This document shows, piece after piece, positions 34,901-46,124 of a DNA stretch of 64,000 bases (position 1 is its first letter; the number at the start of each line of letters is the position of its first letter). Origin of the DNA: Angiostrongylus vasorum (Eukaryota > Nematoda > Chromadorea > Rhabditida > Metastrongylidae); NCBI GenBank assembly GCA_018806985.1, contig JADANN010000446.1, forward strand, positions 348,501 to 412,500, written 5' to 3'. The notes beneath the pieces are model-generated. The model ran no database searches and was not told the origin of the DNA. It worked only from the letters and a program-made list of their open reading frames with translations. The translations under genes and the position numbers were made by a program.

Positions 34901-36996
34901 CAAAACAAGGACTTTAAATGAAAGTCTTAGGAATTGATGGCAAAAATAATCCGTAATAGGAGAAAACACCATAAAAGAGAATTATTTTAATTGGATACAA
35001 AATCCGACTTCTGTTATTTGTTTGTTGAAGTCAGCAACAACGTCGCCAGCGAGATTTGTCGCCGCCGTTATCTCTCCTTCTTTCTGAAACAGAAAGCAAT
35101 GAGGTTATTCAGCCACAAAAAACTGGAGCAGAAAAACCAACGAAAACTTTTCCAGCTTCCATGCAGTGTGGCTGAGAGAAATTTTACGAAGGTAGAGAAA
35201 ATCAGCGGTGCAGGAAGAGTGGTCGTCAAAGACTCCATGCAGAACATACATGGTCGCCGGTTCGAGAGCGATCCAAACCAACATAGCTTTCCTGCTTTCC
35301 CAGTGGACGGTGAAATATTTCCAGACCCATCTGTAAAAGCGCTCTCCGATGCATAATTGAGAGCGACTGCCCGTGATGCGAACTTCGCAAAGCTCTTATA
35401 GAACTATTGTACGATTCGAAGGAGAACCAAGACGACCGGCGTTTAGTGAAATCCATGAAGAAAGGGAGGTCCCTCAAGCAGTGGCAGAACGCACATGAAA
35501 ATCTTAGCATTTTCCTTCATAGAGGTGCAGCACAAAGAGTGGATAAAAGAAGTACTGGGATCCGCACAATATCTGACGCCGAGTCAAACAAAAAAAAGAG
35601 ATCTCATCTTAAATGTTGTATCCATACACCCTTTTGAGTGAAGATAAGCTTTACATGTTCGAGCATGCTTTTTCTTCTATCATCGCTTCTGCACTAAGGG
35701 CAACAACTCTGCGTTTGGAAGCGATTAGTGTCACTTGGTGATAAAATTGGAAATCCGTCAAGTAGAGTTCGGATTCTACCGTTTTCCAAAAGAGAAAATG
35801 AAATCGGCGGAAAGCCTTCACAACGGTTGAAAAAGGAATGATGTGGAAAAAGGAAAGATTAAGGAATTCAAGCAAAAAAAAGAATGATATAAAATAAAGT
35901 AGAAAGTTATACAGTAAAAGAAAAGGGACGGAAAAAAGTTAGCACAACTAGAAGTGTTGGAAGCTGTTAGATGGTTTCTTTTTGCAAAGACTACCTTTGG
36001 AAGCTAACTGGTGCTTAAATGGCCCTAAGGGGATAGGAACGTATAAGTGGAAAATTGGAAATAGGAAAAAACGTTTCAAGTTATTCAGAGACAGAATGAG
36101 TTCTTAAGAGCCTAGAAACCTGTTGCCTTTCAGCCTTTGATTTCGTGGCTTTCGTGAGCTGGGAAAGCGCCTCAATTAGTAGTTAGTTGTACCATGCAAT
36201 ATACAATAGTACTTTGAGTCAGATCTGGGCGCTGGGGGCCAAAAAGGTCGTTCATCCCTTATAGGATTGACAAAACGCTACCAGACTTTTTGGAAGAATA
36301 AGGACGTCATATTTCCGTTCAACCTGCGATTCTTAGAGTGGAGCCAGAGTTGCATGGCAAGTTGGTACGGGATTAGTCAACTCCGAAGGCATTATTCTAT
36401 AGTTATTGAGTCTAAAGTGATAAATTCACCACCTCAAGAGTTGCCGTCTCATTAGTTGTAATATTGCTTTCCTGTTCTTTATTGAAATCGGTGAGTTGAA
36501 GTCGTTGGTTTTCGCTTTCTAAATCGTTGAGATCGTTATCAGTTAATGTGTGGAAAAAATTTTCTGTATCTTTATTTAGCAAAAAAAAACCCAAATGTGC
36601 AATATGTTAAGTTATTGTTCAGAACTTAGTAAAACTCAGTGCTCTGAAGTTGTCAAATGACGACATGAAGCCAGTCCTTCAATCAGCATGGAAAACTTGA
36701 GTTTTTGCAGATTTTAGTCGACGATCGCTAATGGCCGAAAGCTATTTAGGCTAACGGACTGTTAGATCATCTCCGCTGTGACCTGAATTTCTTATGTCAT
36801 GGACACACATCACCTGCTTTCTGGATTTTTCCGTCATTTTTCACTTTTTCGATGATCGCCCCAAGTGCAGTGCTGCGAAACTTGTGGTCTTTCTTTATGC
36901 CTTCCAGTTTCCTTCTTTTCCTCTGATGATCCTCGCCAACTGGAATGAAGTTGGTTTCCTGTACCAGTAATGGTTTCTTATTTGCAAATATCAGTC
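28919..36996 (-). CDS. Unrecognised gene, at least seven exons, long low-complexity protein
   Basis: Function unknown. Exons on minus: 36996-36814, 36563-36433, 33711-33685 (or from 33699), 33630-33002, 32691-32246, 30412-30250 and 29365-28919. Phases match at every join (the second exon's first two bases complete a GAA codon). The 5' end is missing: exon 36996 begins mid-codon after AAACAG. Order of composition: basic (DHQRKRRKLEGIKKDHKF), acidic (LTDNDLNDLESENQRL), Ser/Thr/Glu-rich (about 205 residues, STITSAGSSNIS, TTTISTPSSLISATSTATP), then basic (SLRRNRSRKRMRL, SKKKILSKS), then Gln/Asn-rich to a stop at 28919. AATAAA follows on minus about 30 nt later. Two exons need a one-base run correction (GGGG at 33506 region, AAAAAA at 32276-32281). 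The 33002 donor (AAAAA|GTGGGT) is weak. About 670 residues, probably disordered; cell location not evident. Confidence 0.6.
29370..30245. other. Intron between the last two exons of the 28919-36996 gene
   Basis: The plus-strand open frames at 29729-29971 are without family motif. A short C-rich block (TGCGGGTTCACGGCAGCG) resembles a tRNA T-arm but no full tRNA fold is apparent. Confidence 0.3.
30530..30840. mobile_element. Head-to-head pair of Penelope-type terminal repeats, no body
   Basis: 30545-30660 (minus) and 30718-30835 (plus) are inverted copies (ACTTCTGTTTAGCAAACACG, TTATTTCTTTA-TTTACGTACAAGCTGAC) around about 55 bp. The minus arm has a complete hammerhead-like core (30609-30647); the plus arm lacks the CTGAAGA half. 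It lies in the 1.8-kb intron of the unknown gene. Confidence 0.65.
31620..31870 (+). repeat. SINE-A, old copy with canonical B-box
   Basis: Head GTGTAGCGCGGTAGTTAGTT and B-box TTGGTTCAATCCC; body blocks GCGAATATGCATTCAATC and GAGTCGAATAAACACATGAA. Located in an intron. Confidence 0.6.
33715..34005. other. Intronic stretch
   Basis: Part of the 2.7-kb intron between exons 36433 and 33711 of the unknown gene; no feature recognised. Confidence 0.3.
34010..34275 (+). repeat. SINE-A, old copy
   Basis: Head CTGTAGCGCAGTCGTTAGAA; body GCAAATTGGTACCAGATTC and GAGTCGAATGCACAGCCC. Intronic. Confidence 0.65.
34280..35225. other. Intronic stretch
   Basis: AT-rich, within the same intron; no feature recognised. 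The open frame starting at 34991 (plus) runs into the SINE-C and is not supported. Confidence 0.3.
35230..35620 (+). repeat. SINE-C, old copy
   Basis: B-box-like GCCGGTTCGAGAGCG at the head; body GGAGGTCCCTCAAGCAGTGG, then GAAGTACTGGGATCCGCAC; then an A-rich end. Intronic. Confidence 0.65.
35640..36430. other. Intronic stretch
   Basis: No feature recognised. Confidence 0.3.
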
Positions 36997-37169
36997 CTGT
37001 TTAGGGGATAAATGGATTTCAAGCGGATGCAAATTCATTTAATTCAATTCTTCCTAGAAAGTAAAGTAGCTTTTTATAATGAGAAAGGAAGAACGCTAAG
37101 AGAATCCATGTTTTCATTATCGCAAAAATCTGTCTTATTTTGTACCTATGAATGGGTTACAATTACATG

Positions 37170-37460
37170 GGTTAGAGCCGCGTATAAGGTAGTAGTTAGA
37201 GATGTCCTTTAATACACACATAATACACATTTGATGGTTCGATTCCACACTTTGGGCGGAAAGGAAAGTGCAAATCCTTCTGAAATGTTACAAATCTTGT
37301 CTATCAGTGTAAAAAACACTGCACTGATACATCTGCCAGCCCACGACAAGTCATTGTACACGACAGTTATGAATTCAACCACTTCTACGATGCTGCAAAT
37401 TGAATCAAATGCATGGTGGATCCCTAAGGGTTTTGTCAGTGTAAGAACGCTTTATCGTTT
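37170..37460 (+). repeat. SINE-A, old copy with canonical B-box
   Basis: GCCGCGTATAAGGTAGTAGTT head; perfect B-box core GGTTCGATTCC near 37236; body CACTGATACATCTGCCAG and CAAATGCATGGTGGATCCC. Confidence 0.65.
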
Positions 37461-37484
37461 CATACACCGTACATAATAAAAGAG

Positions 37485-37765
37485 TAAAGGATAAACCATT
37501 CGGCGTTGAGGAGTGCGCCATACTTTCGAATCCATTGAGCATCGTTAGGCGTGATTTTGAATGCAAATATTACATAACAATGCCACACGGTAGCTTGCGG
37601 ATATATAGGGGTCAGTGCTGCTATCTTCCCACACAAGTCGGTACCAGTTCGTCGACCCCGTAGGAATAGAAGGCTTGGTGAGCCCGGTGCGCGGAATCGA
37701 ACCAAAGACCATGTGTGAATTGCAGGGTACCTCTCACTTGCGCTATACCCGCTCCACCTTACATA
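37485..37765 (-). repeat. SINE-A
   Basis: Minus copy; on minus the head ends in TGGTTCGATTCCGCG (37690-37705 region); 3' end at left (CATTCGGCGTTGAGGAGTGC). Confidence 0.7.
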
Positions 37766-38039
37766 ATATAGAAAGCAACTAGGGAAACGGGTTAAAAATT
37801 GATCAAGAACAATCCATAACTTAAGAAAAGGCCTTGTTTTATTCATCGTGCGAAACTGGTACGAGAATGGCTCTGTTTTGCAAACCAACTTACTGTATGA
37901 GGGAAAAATTAATAATTAGCTCAGGATTTGGCCGATGCTTTGATCCATGTGTGGCTGTCACTGAAAAAAGTTCTGTAATGAATACATTCACGAAAGAACG
38001 TTCCCTTAATGGGAAACATAGCCTAGTGGCATAGATTAA

Positions 38040-39640
38040 TTTTTTTGTAAGTGCTTATGATGGCTTATAAAAGAACAATACACCATAAAGTATCAAAAAG
38101 CACGGTGATCTAGAAATGGAGAGATTTTCCACACTGCCAAAAACCTTGTTTTATTTAAATTCTTAATTTTCTTTCTTATCTTTTTTTTCTTATTTTTTAC
38201 TTATTTTTTTTCTTTCTTTTTTCCTTTCTTATTCTTAATTGCCAATTTCTAAGTCCTAACGAAAATTAGTTGTTTGAGAACGTATTCAATATTTCGATCC
38301 AGCAAACCTTTAGTTTCATCGAATAGCGGCCGAACGATTATTATGGAGGGCTGAAAAACAAAGTCTTTAGTGAATTACTGTAACATGACTTATGTGAGCC
38401 ATCAATTTTTCTATCGCTGATAGAATAGCGCTATAAAAAACTGTGACAGTCTCAGAAATCAGAACAGCCACAAAATTTTTAAGTAGACCCACGTCATCGC
38501 TTTGCCGATTGGCCTTGTACTGCTTGACCTCCTACAAAAATTCGCTTTCATACTTTATCAAGTCCTTATCGAATTTCCTATGTTTTTTGATTTTTCCTTG
38601 CATATTTCATTTTCCATTATTTGGTTCTCTCTCACTTTTCTTGGCTTACCAACTCCGATCCGATCCACCGCAAAACTCAAAAAAGCCCGCAGCGATTACA
38701 TATTCTCCAAAAACGATAGAAATAGAGGCGCTCTTGCGGAAGAAGCTAAGTCTTTCCCTAACGTTCCCCGTGATGATTCCAGTGGACCGTGATCGAATCC
38801 TTACTCAATTTTTGGTAAGAGTCCGTATTTGTTGTAATTGCTATAATTATTACAATCACTATCCAGAATACATTAAGCGACTTCCGTGGTTATATTCCCC
38901 ACAAATTGAAGTACAGTCCTCACCTGCAGTGAAAAATGCCAGACACGTGTATGGAACCGTAAGAACGAGTTGCCAAACCATCTGTTGAATTTTTCAAATA
39001 AATTTTTGTTAAATGTACTTTGCGGTTATAGGAGAATCTGGAAAAAAATCCTAAGTGCTGGTTCCATTGCTTATGAGCAAAACACGTGAACGAAAACGAC
39101 AGCTGTTCGTGAAGTCGAAGAAAAATTACCAGATTTCTAATAGCCTAAACAAAGTGGAAAAATGAAGAACATAAAAATAGAAAACTTGAAACGAGTATGG
39201 AAATGATGATGACAAATGTGATAATGAAGAGAATGAAGACGTTAATGTAGAGGATGACATGACACAAACGAAAGTGTTCACCGAACAAAGAGAAAAAGGA
39301 AGGGAAAAAAAGAATAGAAAGGATGGAATTAGAAAAGAAACAGAGAAACGAAGGCCTTGAAAGCGTTCTTGGATTAACTCAAAGAGATCAACCGATTGCG
39401 GCGTGATCACTGTTTTATACCTCTAAGACCAGTCTTCTACTCAACCACTTCACTAAACCGACTCCAATGAGGCTAGAAAACCTATGTGGGCATTACTTTA
39501 CACCATCGCCATTCGAAACAAGAAAGTTTGAAGTTGTTTTTACTGCTAACTATGCACAGACAATCGTAAGCGAAATGACTTGTCACCGATCCGTACAAGT
39601 TTTTTCACCGATTTTTTTATCCCGTATTGTTTTCACCCGT
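38040..39640. other. Gene-poor stretch with pyrimidine tract
   Basis: 38155-38245 is almost pure C/T (TTTCTTATC, TTTTTTTTCTT). The plus-strand open frame at 38443-38988 (181 codons) ends a hydrophilic segment at a good donor (CAATTTTTG|GTAAGA, 38814), but the upstream half is a low-complexity F/L/S stretch and two frames compete. I do not call a gene. Confidence 0.25.
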
Positions 39641-39679
39641 TCTTTCATCGTTTTCAGAATATCGGAACTGTATGTGTCC

Positions 39680-39975
39680 TCTGGGATGCTTGTAAGTGCA
39701 ATGTTTAAAGATGTTCTCTAATACACACACGGTCTTTGATTCGATCCACCGGCATGGGCTCACCAAGGTTTCTGTGTTTCCGTGGTGGAATGAAAGAGCA
39801 AATTCAGTGTTATCACAGGAAAACGACATTTGTCAGTTATAATACGAACACTCCGTCGGTGTCCCCCTATCACGTACTGGTGTGTTATCCAAATGTGCAT
39901 TTAATCACCTCTCCGATTGTGTGAATGGAGTAATCCTTGCGGGATTGATCAACACCGAACGCTTCCTCCTTCTTT
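39680..39975 (+). repeat. SINE-A, old copy
   Basis: Head GCTTGTAAGTGCAATGTTTA; B-box TTGATTCGATCCACC; tail GATTGATCAACACCGAACGC. Confidence 0.65.
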
Positions 39976-39979
39976 ATCT

Positions 39980-41300
39980 TCGGTACATCCTCAACGTTTG
40001 AATATTCATTTAAAAATTCAAACAAGTTTTTTCTTTCCTAGTTGCGTTTCCATCGTAAGTTGACTGGATAGAAAAATGCTTCGACACTTCTACCGTTTCG
40101 TTTTCACGAATTCCGTCTCATGGTCAAAATTATTTCTGTCGTTTGCTGCAAGAGTATCGCTTCTTGTTGGAGTACTGAGATTCGTTCTGACGTAATATTA
40201 TGTCACCTTCAGCTAGCTGCTTGCTTTTATGGATCAGAGAAAAGTTTAGCATCTTACTGGTAGAACTGGTGCCACGTCACCATTAAAACTGCATTCGCAT
40301 TCGCATCCAAGCTTCCTAATGAGGGATTAGAATATAGATCTATACAGATAGATGGACATATGTAGAACATACGGACTAGAAGATCACAGCAAAAAATTCT
40401 GCCATGCTGAATTGGCTACAAGAAGGAAATAATCATTACCTAAAAAATAAACCACCACTGAAAACTAAAACTTACACCTACGTATTTATAACATCGTCGT
40501 CGTATTTAAAAAACGAACATCACTAGAAGGTTGGAAAGTACAAAGATTCAACTTCTTTTGGTTATCATTGACTAATCTTGCTCTAACTTATGGCCAGTGT
40601 TCCACAAGCTACGTACCTATTCAGCCATTTTCAGCCCTACCACAGATATATCTTTTCCTTCGAAGTGAAAGAGTAACAATGAAAACGGCATTTTGTGTAA
40701 ATTTAGCCTCGCCAGAGTGGCCTTTAAATGGCCCCTATAAGAGAAATTTAACTTACAATCTCATTTCTACATATGCTCCACCGTATTTCTTGAAACGATC
40801 GAAAACACACGATGAAGATAAAGAAGAACAATAAACATAATAGCAACTAGTATGGGAGTAATTAGCCTAAGGAAACCAGCCTTAGCTCAATAACGAAGAA
40901 CAGTAGACTCGATTTGTTTGGACCACATTCTTCAACCTTGATTTAAAACCGATGACTAGATCGTTTCAACGACTCCGATTCGTTTCTCCTAACTCGGAAC
41001 TTCTCTCGGATAGAAGAAATTGAATGAGAAGAACTGTCATAGGGTAAGAGAGGTTATAGTGACGAGCCTTGAATAACGGAAAGAGGAAAGACAGCTGGCG
41101 AAAGTGTCAAAATGTCGATTTCGGTTCGCGGAAAAAACATTCCTGAACGCGAATATCCGGGCGATTCCACGCTTAAGGGTTAAAGCCAGCTATGCACAAA
41201 TGAATAGAAAACCAAACTAAATGTGATATGAAAAGCAATTAGAATAAGCAGAATGCACTAAAGTGTCATAACTGGAAGCTTTAAAATTTTACAGCTTCTT
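39980..41300. other. Gene-free stretch
   Basis: No recognised gene or repeat; the plus-strand open frame at 40568-40834 is unsupported. Confidence 0.3.
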
Positions 41301-41307
41301 TATCGCG

Positions 41308-41493
41308 CTATGTAGTTAAATGTTGCGCAAGACGTGCCAGGTCTACGGTGAGTCCAGGGAGCGAGCAGACCGTCAAGTCATTATCGTTATCCGTTTCAGA
41401 GACAAGTTCTCCAATGACTTGCATTGCTGGTGATAAAATCCTTAGATGATCTTGATAGGCAGTCTCGTATAGGAAAACCATTGTGGATTTCAT
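41308..41493 (-). CDS. Probable 3'-terminal coding exon, unknown protein
   Basis: Minus, open from 41493 to a TAG at 41308: YQDHLRILSPAMQVIGELV, then SETDNDNDLTVCSLPGL and TVDLARLAQHL. The helix-rich pattern (ILSPAMQVIGELV...LPGLTVDLARLAQHL) is faintly like an armadillo/HEAT helical repeat, and upstream on minus VVIDVVKLLIGL (about 41560-41530) would fit the same fold, but I cannot join them without a frame break. No specific family claimed. Confidence 0.35.
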   Translation of the reverse strand: MKSTMVFLYETAYQDHLRILSPAMQVIGELVSETDNDNDLTVCSLPGLTVDLARLAQHLTT

Positions 41494-41819
41494 TATGGAT
41501 TCTTACATTAGTAAATTACTTTCTCTGCTCATAAGCCGATTAGTAATTTAACAACATCGATCACAACTCTAATTTTCGTCTTTTAGAGTGTTTGAGAAAA
41601 CTAGTAGAAATGTGGAAAACTTTCGGCGATGAAAAAAACGAATTCAAAAAAAATATTGATTAGTCACGGGTTAAACTGAGGTTGGCTCATTAACAATATT
41701 GCTGGAAAAACATTGCAAAAAATTCCTAAGGTTTTACTCAAGAGGTCGTTGATACGCATTTCATCACTGCACCAATTCCTCTATATGTTCAACATTTTTT
41801 TACCATTCGCAAGTATATA

Positions 41820-42070
41820 GCTCTTTTAATTTCGCTGAGTGATGATTGCTGATGGCAGAGATCGAAAAGAACTGCCTGAGAGACAGGCGAGACGAAGGAC
41901 CTGCCTGGTGTGGTGGTGAACGCGTCACTCTCCGGAAAGGACAATAGCGCGTTCGTTCCCCACCATAGGCACCTACGGTCCGGAGTTTTGCAAATATCTC
42001 GGCATCATTGAGGCTATATTTCGCAATATACCCTGCCACCAAAAAGAGTAGGCAGTATATAATAACTTGA
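41820..42070 (+). repeat. SINE-B
   Basis: Head GATTGCTGATGGCAGAGATC, TGGTGTGGTGGTGAACGCG; tail AAAGAGTAGGCAGTATATAA. Confidence 0.75.
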
Positions 42071-42074
42071 AATT

Positions 42075-43305
42075 ATATAGCTCTTTCTCTTCAATGCCAT
42101 AGGGTTAGGAAAAAGTGGCATATTTAAATGTTTTTTTGCAGAGGTTGCTAGAGAGGGTTTCTTTGATTACTTCAAGCAGTTCAATAACCTTCGTAGATTA
42201 GCGTGATTTTACAGCTTTATAAGTAAGTAGTTTTGGCAACACTAATAGTATGTTGGACAAAAATGGTCGTCATTAGCAAAAAATGATTTGCTAAATATCC
42301 AATTACATTGATGAAACACGCTTAAATCTAGTAGAAAACAAACAGGTGAAATAATACTTTTTAGAGAACTGCATACTCGCAATCGGATTAGAAGATTAAT
42401 CAGGACCTTTTGCAGAAGATTCTAAAGTTTCTAAGCTAAAAAAGATCACTATCATTCGTCAGCGAGATATGAAATCAGTGGGCGAAGTCTCTCAAGAGAA
42501 AGTCGTCATTATGGTTATTTTTTATCCACATGTCACTTCGTAGACTAGGATAGTAACGGACACTAAAGGAATTGTGAGCTCAAGAGATGAATAGTAGACG
42601 AAAAGGAAAAAAAAGAGGAGAAGAGGAAGAAAGAGAAGTAGAGGAAAGGGGATGTACAGTACGAATGTTATGAATGATAGGAGAAGAATAAAAGACACTA
42701 CAGAACGTAATGATGAAATACGAGTTGTTTGTCCATTTATCTTCTCAGCACCACAATTGTCGTCCGTGGTTATTTAATGCACACCAAACCGGATAACGTA
42801 TGCGATGTCTAACGAGCCGTACGATAATGATGGAAGGTGAAGACAATCAAAGGAGACGAGCAAGTATTCGTACAAAAACAAACGCACTGCAAGGATTTTC
42901 CACATGTTCGTAATAGTACAGTACACTAGGAAAAAATTGTATAGTGTTGCGAATACAGAGGGATCGTCAGAACACAGAAGCGATTAAAGTTTAGTCTGGA
43001 TGTAAAGTCGTCTTCAGTTGCGCACCAAAAAAGTGCAGCAACCGATTTGCTTCTGACTGAAGACACATTACGAAGGTCCCAGCCAAGTTATTTTTTTGCG
43101 TCGCCGAAAATTCGTTCATGTTATAATTTCGGCCTGGAAGGGGTAAGTAGAATGTTGTAGTTCCTTTTTTGTTTTTCAGTCGAGAAACCTCCCTAACAGC
43201 CTGTTGTTTTATCGCTTTTGGAAGAGTGTATTGTTTCGTGTCAAGCTGGGTTGCACAGCTTCATCCATCCTGCCTGCTCAACCTCCTTAAAAGAAAGTTG
43301 AATAT
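42075..43305. other. Gene-free stretch
   Basis: No gene recognised. 42597-42660 is a purine-only tract (GAGGAGAAGAGGAAGAAAGA). Confidence 0.35.
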
Positions 43306-43312
43306 TTTATTA

Positions 43313-44830
43313 ACAATTCGATGTTGTTCTTCAATAAGCAGACACGAGGTTGTTATTACAGAATTTATTAGGATACAACAGCTGACGTTTCGGCGGTTTC
43401 GCCTTCTTCTGAGCTTGGAAAGGTCAAAGTGACATGCGATCTACTCAGCCAAACAATTTCATAACCCTAGCAGGCAAAACTTAACAAATAAATTTGCATT
43501 CGCATAGGAAACAGCCTCATTCAAACACCTACCGTTTATTCGTTGTACGTATTTCAACTAGTTGGTGGATAGCAGCCGCACAGAGTAATACATGGGCGAG
43601 GACTGTGCCTGTGTCAGGTCATTGAATCAGCCTGTTTTGTTGCTGAGCCTGAAGAAGACTGGCTTCCATTTCTAAACGTTCAAATAAACATCCGAAAACG
43701 CACATCACAAAATGGTATCGAAAGCCAAGCAGTAAGAATATAGTGGTTCATTACCTCTCGTCTCATCCCTCACACACTAAAAAGGGCTCTGTAAGAAATA
43801 TATTTCGAACCGCCACCAGTGTGTGCACAGGTAGAGAGCGGAGGGAAGAATCCCTTGAAACTGGCGCGCCAAATAGCCATTTCAAATGGTTACGAAACTG
43901 TAGCTTCTCGGCATAGGCATAGAGGAAAAACCACGCCCTAGAGCGATAATTCTAGCAAAGACAAGGCTTTGTTCCTTTTGCCCTTTATTCCAAACGAAAT
44001 AAGTGCAGCTATAAAACGTTGCTTAATAATGGTCGGTCTAGTGAATTTCGTAAGAGTGATAGAAATACGACCGGACACTCTAAGACACCAGCTAGTTTGC
44101 AACCGCCTATATGACCGTCTATGTATAACGAAAAACTGCATAATTTGCCCTAACGGTAGAGACGGTGATTGCATGAGTTCGGTTACAGTCTATCTGATCT
44201 CCTGTAAAGCGTGCGGGGACGAATACGTTGGCGAAACAGGTAGACCGCTCTGCGTCCGCATAAAAGAACACCTAGTCGGTAAATCTAAATTGAAACAAAA
44301 CACTCCACTAGGCGCGCATAGGATGCAGGAACACAACGGAGAAGATTTTGAAGTAGGAGTCGCTATCCTCATGCAGGAATCCAAAACATCAGCGCGTAAA
44401 ACTCTTGAAGCGTTTTGGATCAATTCCAAAAAATTCAAAAATGAACGGCAAGGATGAGTGTCTTGTCATCACGCGTGACCTAGTGTCATACCTCAGGCTG
44501 ATCCAATAACCTGAAACAGGCACAGTCCTCGCCCATGTATTACTCTGTGCGGCTGCTCTCCACCAACTAGCTTAAATACTTTCAACAAATAAACGGTAGG
44601 TGTTTAAATGAAGCTGGTTCTTATGCGAATGCAAATTTATTTGTTAAGTTTTATCTGTTAGGGTTATGAAGGTGTTTGACTGAGTAGACTGCATCTGAAT
44701 TTGACCTTTCCAGGCTCTGAAGAAGGCGAAACTGCCGAAACCTCAGCTATTGTATCCTAATAAATTCTGTGACAACCACCTCGTGTCTGCTTATTGAAGA
44801 AAAACATCGAATTATCAATCAATGCCGAGG
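43313..44830 (+). mobile_element. Penelope-like element with long inverted ends, best copy in the window
   Basis: Left arm 43313-43635 is an inverted copy of the right end 44490-44830. Shared blocks: TTCAATAAGCAGACACGAGG, GATTTATTAGGATACAACAGCTGA-type, AAATAAACGGTAGGTGTTT, GAGTAATACATGGGCGAGG. Between the arms lies plus-strand PLE coding sequence. Hammerhead-like cores are at 43379-43418 (minus) and 44710-44750 (plus; cleavage triplet CUC instead of GUC). Terminal repeats of PLEs in direct or inverted arrangement are established for this class. Confidence 0.8.
43660..44457 (+). pseudogene. Penelope-like reverse transcriptase thumb plus GIY-YIG endonuclease
   Basis: Self-copying element protein: reverse transcriptase joined to a C-terminal GIY-YIG nicking endonuclease (family knowledge). 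Visible: EEDWLPFLNVQINI near 43660, then KWYRKPSSKNIVVHYLSSHP and HTKKGSVRNIFRTATSVCTG, the thumb region typical of PLEs. After a frame break a 162-codon open frame (43969-44457) reads VCNRLYDRLCITKNCIICPN, then VYLISCKACGDEYVGETGRP and LCVRIKEHL, then GAHRMQEHNGEDFEV and KTLEAFWINSK. VYLIS...EYVGET is the GIY-YIG pair; the Arg of GRPLCVRIKEH is the expected catalytic Arg; the Cys pair upstream fits the PLE linker. The fingers and palm with the YxDD box are absent (5'-truncated). Confidence 0.85.
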
Positions 44831-44914
44831 TTAGCAGAAAGTCGGTCTTGGGAATTTTATTAACACTTCCAAATGTAAAGTTTTTTCGATAATCCTAAAT
44901 AGTTCGGGGATAAT

Positions 44915-45125
44915 GGAAGTGTGGTAGTTAGAGATGGCGCGGTACAGTATTAGCTTGGTCATTAGCTCGACTACTGTACTAAGAGAAACAGTCATCGATG
45001 AGGAGTCGGATAAGTTGGTACCAAAGTTGTCGGGAAAATCCGTCGAATCAAAAATGGTTTGCAAATGTTCTTGGTGAAGACCTTGGAACGCTACAGTCGA
45101 TCAATCCGAGGATTCCATAAAGTGT
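44915..45125 (+). repeat. SINE-A, old copy
   Basis: Head GTGTGGTAGTTAGAGATGG; body GATAAGTTGGTACCAAAGTTG; tail CAGTCGATCAATCCGAGG. Confidence 0.5.
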
Positions 45126-45129
45126 TAAG

Positions 45130-45885
45130 GCAATTACCTAAGCACGAAAGTGCTTGATTCCAACAAGTGATGTCAGGCCAGAATAAATGAGCGAACGATG
45201 AGTGATTTATAAAATCATTTTGGATGGGAAATGGTTTTGAGTGTCAAATTGTGATATGCCAAGGTTTCAGTTTCCCACTGAATCATGCAAGCTGCAGAGG
45301 GCTCTAATATTTCTAACGGGATGTTCGAAACTGTTCAACCAATACCATTTTTTTGTCGTTGTTTTGCAAGATGGTTACCCTCAAGGTAACAAACCTTTTT
45401 ATGATCCACATCGGGCGATGAATGGTTCTGGCAAGTCTCAGGAGATTTCTCTGCTTGAGGTTCTCTGAGCTCTAGAAAAAAAAAGAGCTTGTTAAACTCG
45501 ACATTATCCCGCGGTCCTCCTGGTCCTTCAAAAAAAGTAGCTATTCACTAATTTTAAATATAATATTAGTGGGTTCCACCTTTTAGCTGTTTATTCCCTT
45601 TGAATGCTAAGAGAGGTGCTTTGAATGATGATTAGTCGCTTTTTAAGTAGCTGCTCTGTCAACGACTGGTGGGTTTATTTATAACCCTAAAATTACGTGG
45701 GAAAGTGTTCTCATGAGACCAATAAACGATTACAAACAATTTTATCCCCTTTCTTGATAACAGGAACCACTCCCTTCAAACGAATTGGATCCCATTATCC
45801 TACTTATTTGTTATGATTTCTTACCGTGGGGTTAATTCTCGTAAACGAGTGTTTAAAATTTTCGCCATTAAATCGAGAGATGCTG
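45130..45885. other. Gene-free stretch
   Basis: No recognised feature; the plus-strand open frame at 45241-45468 is unsupported. Confidence 0.3.
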
Positions 45886-45889
45886 CGCG

Positions 45890-46120
45890 AGCGTCGAGAT
45901 GGCAGAGGTGCCGTCCAATACGTGCAAGCTCCCAGTGCGACCCTACTCCCGTGCCAACCAAGCCTCCCATCCTCCCAGGACGGTCTGCGATTCTGCTGTC
46001 TTCGAATCGCAAAAGCTGCTTACATGGCTATACCGGGATTTCAGAAATAATCATGACTAGTACTCAACGACATTCAGAAGGCTAAAAGTCTGAAAGTGAC
46101 GAACTCAAAAAAAAAGAAAT
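45890..46120 (+). repeat. SINE-C-related copy
   Basis: Head-like GTCGAGATGGCAGAGGTGC; body CCAACCAAGCCTCCCATCC and TACTCAACGACATTCAGAAG; A-rich end. Confidence 0.5.
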
Positions 46121-46124
46121 GGGG

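Noticed and set aside
38443..38988. 181-codon open frame on plus
   Set aside because: Half of it is a low-complexity F/L/S stretch next to a pyrimidine tract, a second frame overlaps, and no domain or coherent splice chain was found.
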